NCBI GenBank assembly: GCA_004151065.3
Contig: NWUY0300017541.1
Location: 27,051 to 49,150 of the forward strand
Length of the DNA stretch: 22,100 nt
Direction: 5' to 3'
From: Larix sibirica
Taxonomy: Eukaryota; Streptophyta; Pinopsida; Pinales; Pinaceae
Notes under the pieces: generated by a model
Told to the model about the DNA's origin: nothing
Seen by the model: the letters and a program-made list of their open reading frames with translations, nothing else
Database searches by the model: none
Shown here: positions 20,284 to 22,100 of the stretch, in pieces
Layout of the letters: the number at the start of each line of letters is the position of its first letter
Position numbering within the stretch: the first letter of the stretch is position 1
Program-made: the position numbers and the translations under genes

Positions 20284-22100
20284 GAATCCTGTTTGCTTTG
20301 GGGGTCTCTTGCTTGTTTCTTCTAGTTTAAACCTTTGATTTGTCTTGTTTTTAGAGTCTATACAAGTATTGGGACTTTGGTTTGTTCATAGACCTTTGGT
20401 TTTGGCTCAGTAGTTTAATTTTGTGATTTTTTCAAGATCCACACATAGGTGGTAGAACTTGCAGTTGCGTGTTTTCCTTCCCATGCGCAATTTGTGGCCT
20501 ACACAGTTGCGTGTTGTACGCGGTTTAAAACACTTACAGTTGTGTGTACTCCTGTAGGTGCCATTTAAAAAAAATTGTGCTCAAACTTTAAGTTGGTATT
20601 GGATCTTTACTAGGTGCACTAACCTTTTGTAAAGGATTTCTTGAGGTCCTTTATAGGCTTCGTATACATTTCCATACATTTTATTTTGTTTATGAAGAAC
20701 CTATTGATCAAAACTTGATTAACAAGCTTGATTAGATTCTTAGTGTTTTGATGAATCATGAGTCTCTGACTGATTAAAATCAAGAATTAAAGTTTGCAAG
20801 ACAGTCTCTTTTGTCTTCACTGGGGTTGTGTCAGTTGAACCTTTTGCTTGGAAGTGGACTTTCAAGTGACCTTTTGATTTGGTTTTGACTCTATTTGAAA
20901 TACTTTTGATATTGTTGGGACTTTTAAGTTGAGTGTAAGAACCAATTTTTATACTTGAACACCTTTCCTTTCAACCAACTTTGAAATTTGTTGAGTGAGG
21001 AGTTTTTATTGCCATTGAAAATTTATATTGGACATTTTGGCGAAGGTACAGACTATGTGCAAACTGCTACAACCCCTTTGTGAATGTGTAGGACAATTTG
21101 TTTGCTTGTGTTTTAGTGATCTTTTGAGAATTAAAGACCAAATTGCCAAGTTAAGTGTTGGTATCACTTCCTTCCTGTCCAAGTTGAAGACTTCTCTTTC
21201 TTTTATAAATTAGGAGCTTAGGGTTGGAGGTTATCTCAATCCCTAATTACACAAGTAAGGTGTAGAATCAAGCCTCCCAAAACAATGTAAATGAGTAGGT
21301 TTCCTACTTGATTGGAGTTTATAAGTCATATGATATACTTTTCTCCAGTTGACTAAGGTAGCATACCGAAATTTTTTCAGTTTGTGGTTGCTTCTACTTG
21401 CATGATAGAGACTAGATAGGTTGTTTGTATTGGTATTTAGGTGTAGTTGTTCGTAACGTTGTCTCTTTTCATATGATAAAAGAAAACAAAAATATTGGAT
21501 CTTTGTCAATATATTTGTGCATAATTGCAAGATTTTAGTATGACCCTTTTTTTAGGATTTTTAAATTACTTCTTGTTTCAATTTTGGTATAAAAATTGCA
21601 TTTTCATAAAAAATATAAAGTGTTTTTCATTTTGTGTCAACATAAAAAGGAAAAACAAAGAATTTTTTCTTTTCAGTAAGACTTGCATTGTATAAATCTT
21701 GCATCACATGAGATCATTGAAAATTAAAAAATAAATTGTAGTGTGGGAAGGGTGCAACGTTTTTCAGTTAAAAGGAGTTGAAATGGTATTAAGTTGCATT
21801 CATACTTCTTTTAGTTGCAAAATTTTTCTTTCGAAAAATTCTTAACAGTATATTTTTCACAAACAAAAATAAAGTTGATATAGGACCCTATGTTTTCTTC
21901 TATCTTAGAAACAAACTAAATAAATAATGTAGGGTTTTGGAGGTAGGGAGTTGTGAGTTAACTCCTCCAAGACCACTCAAATTTGTCAAAACATAGGTGT
22001 CTTTCATAAGGGAGGAAATCCAACAACATAAGGGTGTGGCCAGGAAGCTCCTTTACCACAGGATTCAAGCACAAGGTCGTGTGAGGTTGAGTTGCAGAGA
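20284..22100 (+). other. gypsy element leader, non-coding in this window
   Basis: This is a stretch of about 1.8 kb downstream of the primer-binding site with no gag motif on the plus strand. Long leaders before gag are known in some plant gypsy lineages, and gag probably begins beyond 22100. A frame of 61 codons at 21028-21213 opens with TTG rather than ATG and has no domain I recognise. A cluster of CAGTTGYGTGT words lies at 20462-20548. The far end (21950-22100) becomes less AT-rich, which may mark the approach to gag. Confidence 0.45.

Noticed and set aside
21028-21213. 61-codon frame in the gypsy leader as a small gene
   Set aside because: It opens with TTG, not ATG, has no family match that I can name, and sits in an untranslated leader.
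1-22100. CRISPR array, operons, tRNA or rRNA genes
   Set aside because: No regularly spaced identical repeats, no bacterial-type gene packing and no tRNA or rRNA sequence were recognised on either strand.

Overview
The window looks like repeat-dominated nuclear DNA of a seed plant. It is AT-rich, has no bacterial-style gene packing, and every recognisable coding trace belongs to a plant retrotransposon family (RNase H-bearing L1-type LINE, Ty3/gypsy gag, Ty1/copia pol). A large-genome plant such as a conifer fits the old, heavily mutated and nested elements, but that is inference; nothing here fixes the species. I found no host protein gene, rRNA, tRNA or CRISPR array that I can support.

Layout. 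1-770: a short direct repeat, AT-rich DNA and a decayed copia fragment (470-770, coding sense on the minus strand). 1026-3600: an inverted-repeat block. A diverged unit of about 0.6 kb occurs forward at 1026-1662 and reversed at 2874-3457. The reversed copy sits inside a possible terminal-inverted-repeat element of about 1 kb (2607-3600). 3601-4390: AT-rich filler.

4390-10204: the best-preserved element, a minus-strand non-LTR retrotransposon. From 5' to 3' it carries a DUF4283-like region with a CCHC knuckle, a hydrophilic linker, an AP-type endonuclease, a reverse transcriptase (FVDD retained), a zf-RVT knuckle, an RNase H and a 3' UTR. Stops, frameshifts and catalytic substitutions make it dead.

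10205-12640: a minus-strand Ty3/gypsy gag pseudogene that stops abruptly at the LINE 5' edge; its pol is missing. Its upstream leader or LTR remnant probably lies at 12641-13540. 13541-14290: unclassified. 14291-17480: a decayed minus-strand Ty1/copia element. Protease and pre-integrase motifs lie near 17.0-17.3 kb, an integrase-to-RT linker near 16.4-16.75 kb, a probable pol end at 15614, and a possible LTR or flank with clustered telobox motifs below that. 17481-19228: AT-rich DNA with two small tandem duplications.

19229-22100: the left end of a plus-strand Ty3/gypsy element. It has a putative LTR of about 1,033 bp (TATA box, AATAAA, TG...CA ends), a primer-binding site and about 1.8 kb of untranslated leader. 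The gag and pol of this element would lie beyond the window.

No genes here work together as a pathway; the logic of the window is successive insertion, truncation and decay of mobile elements. The most informative points are the gag/LINE junction, two copia fragments that share the same apparent internal deletion, and the inverted-repeat block with an unidentified coding-like segment.
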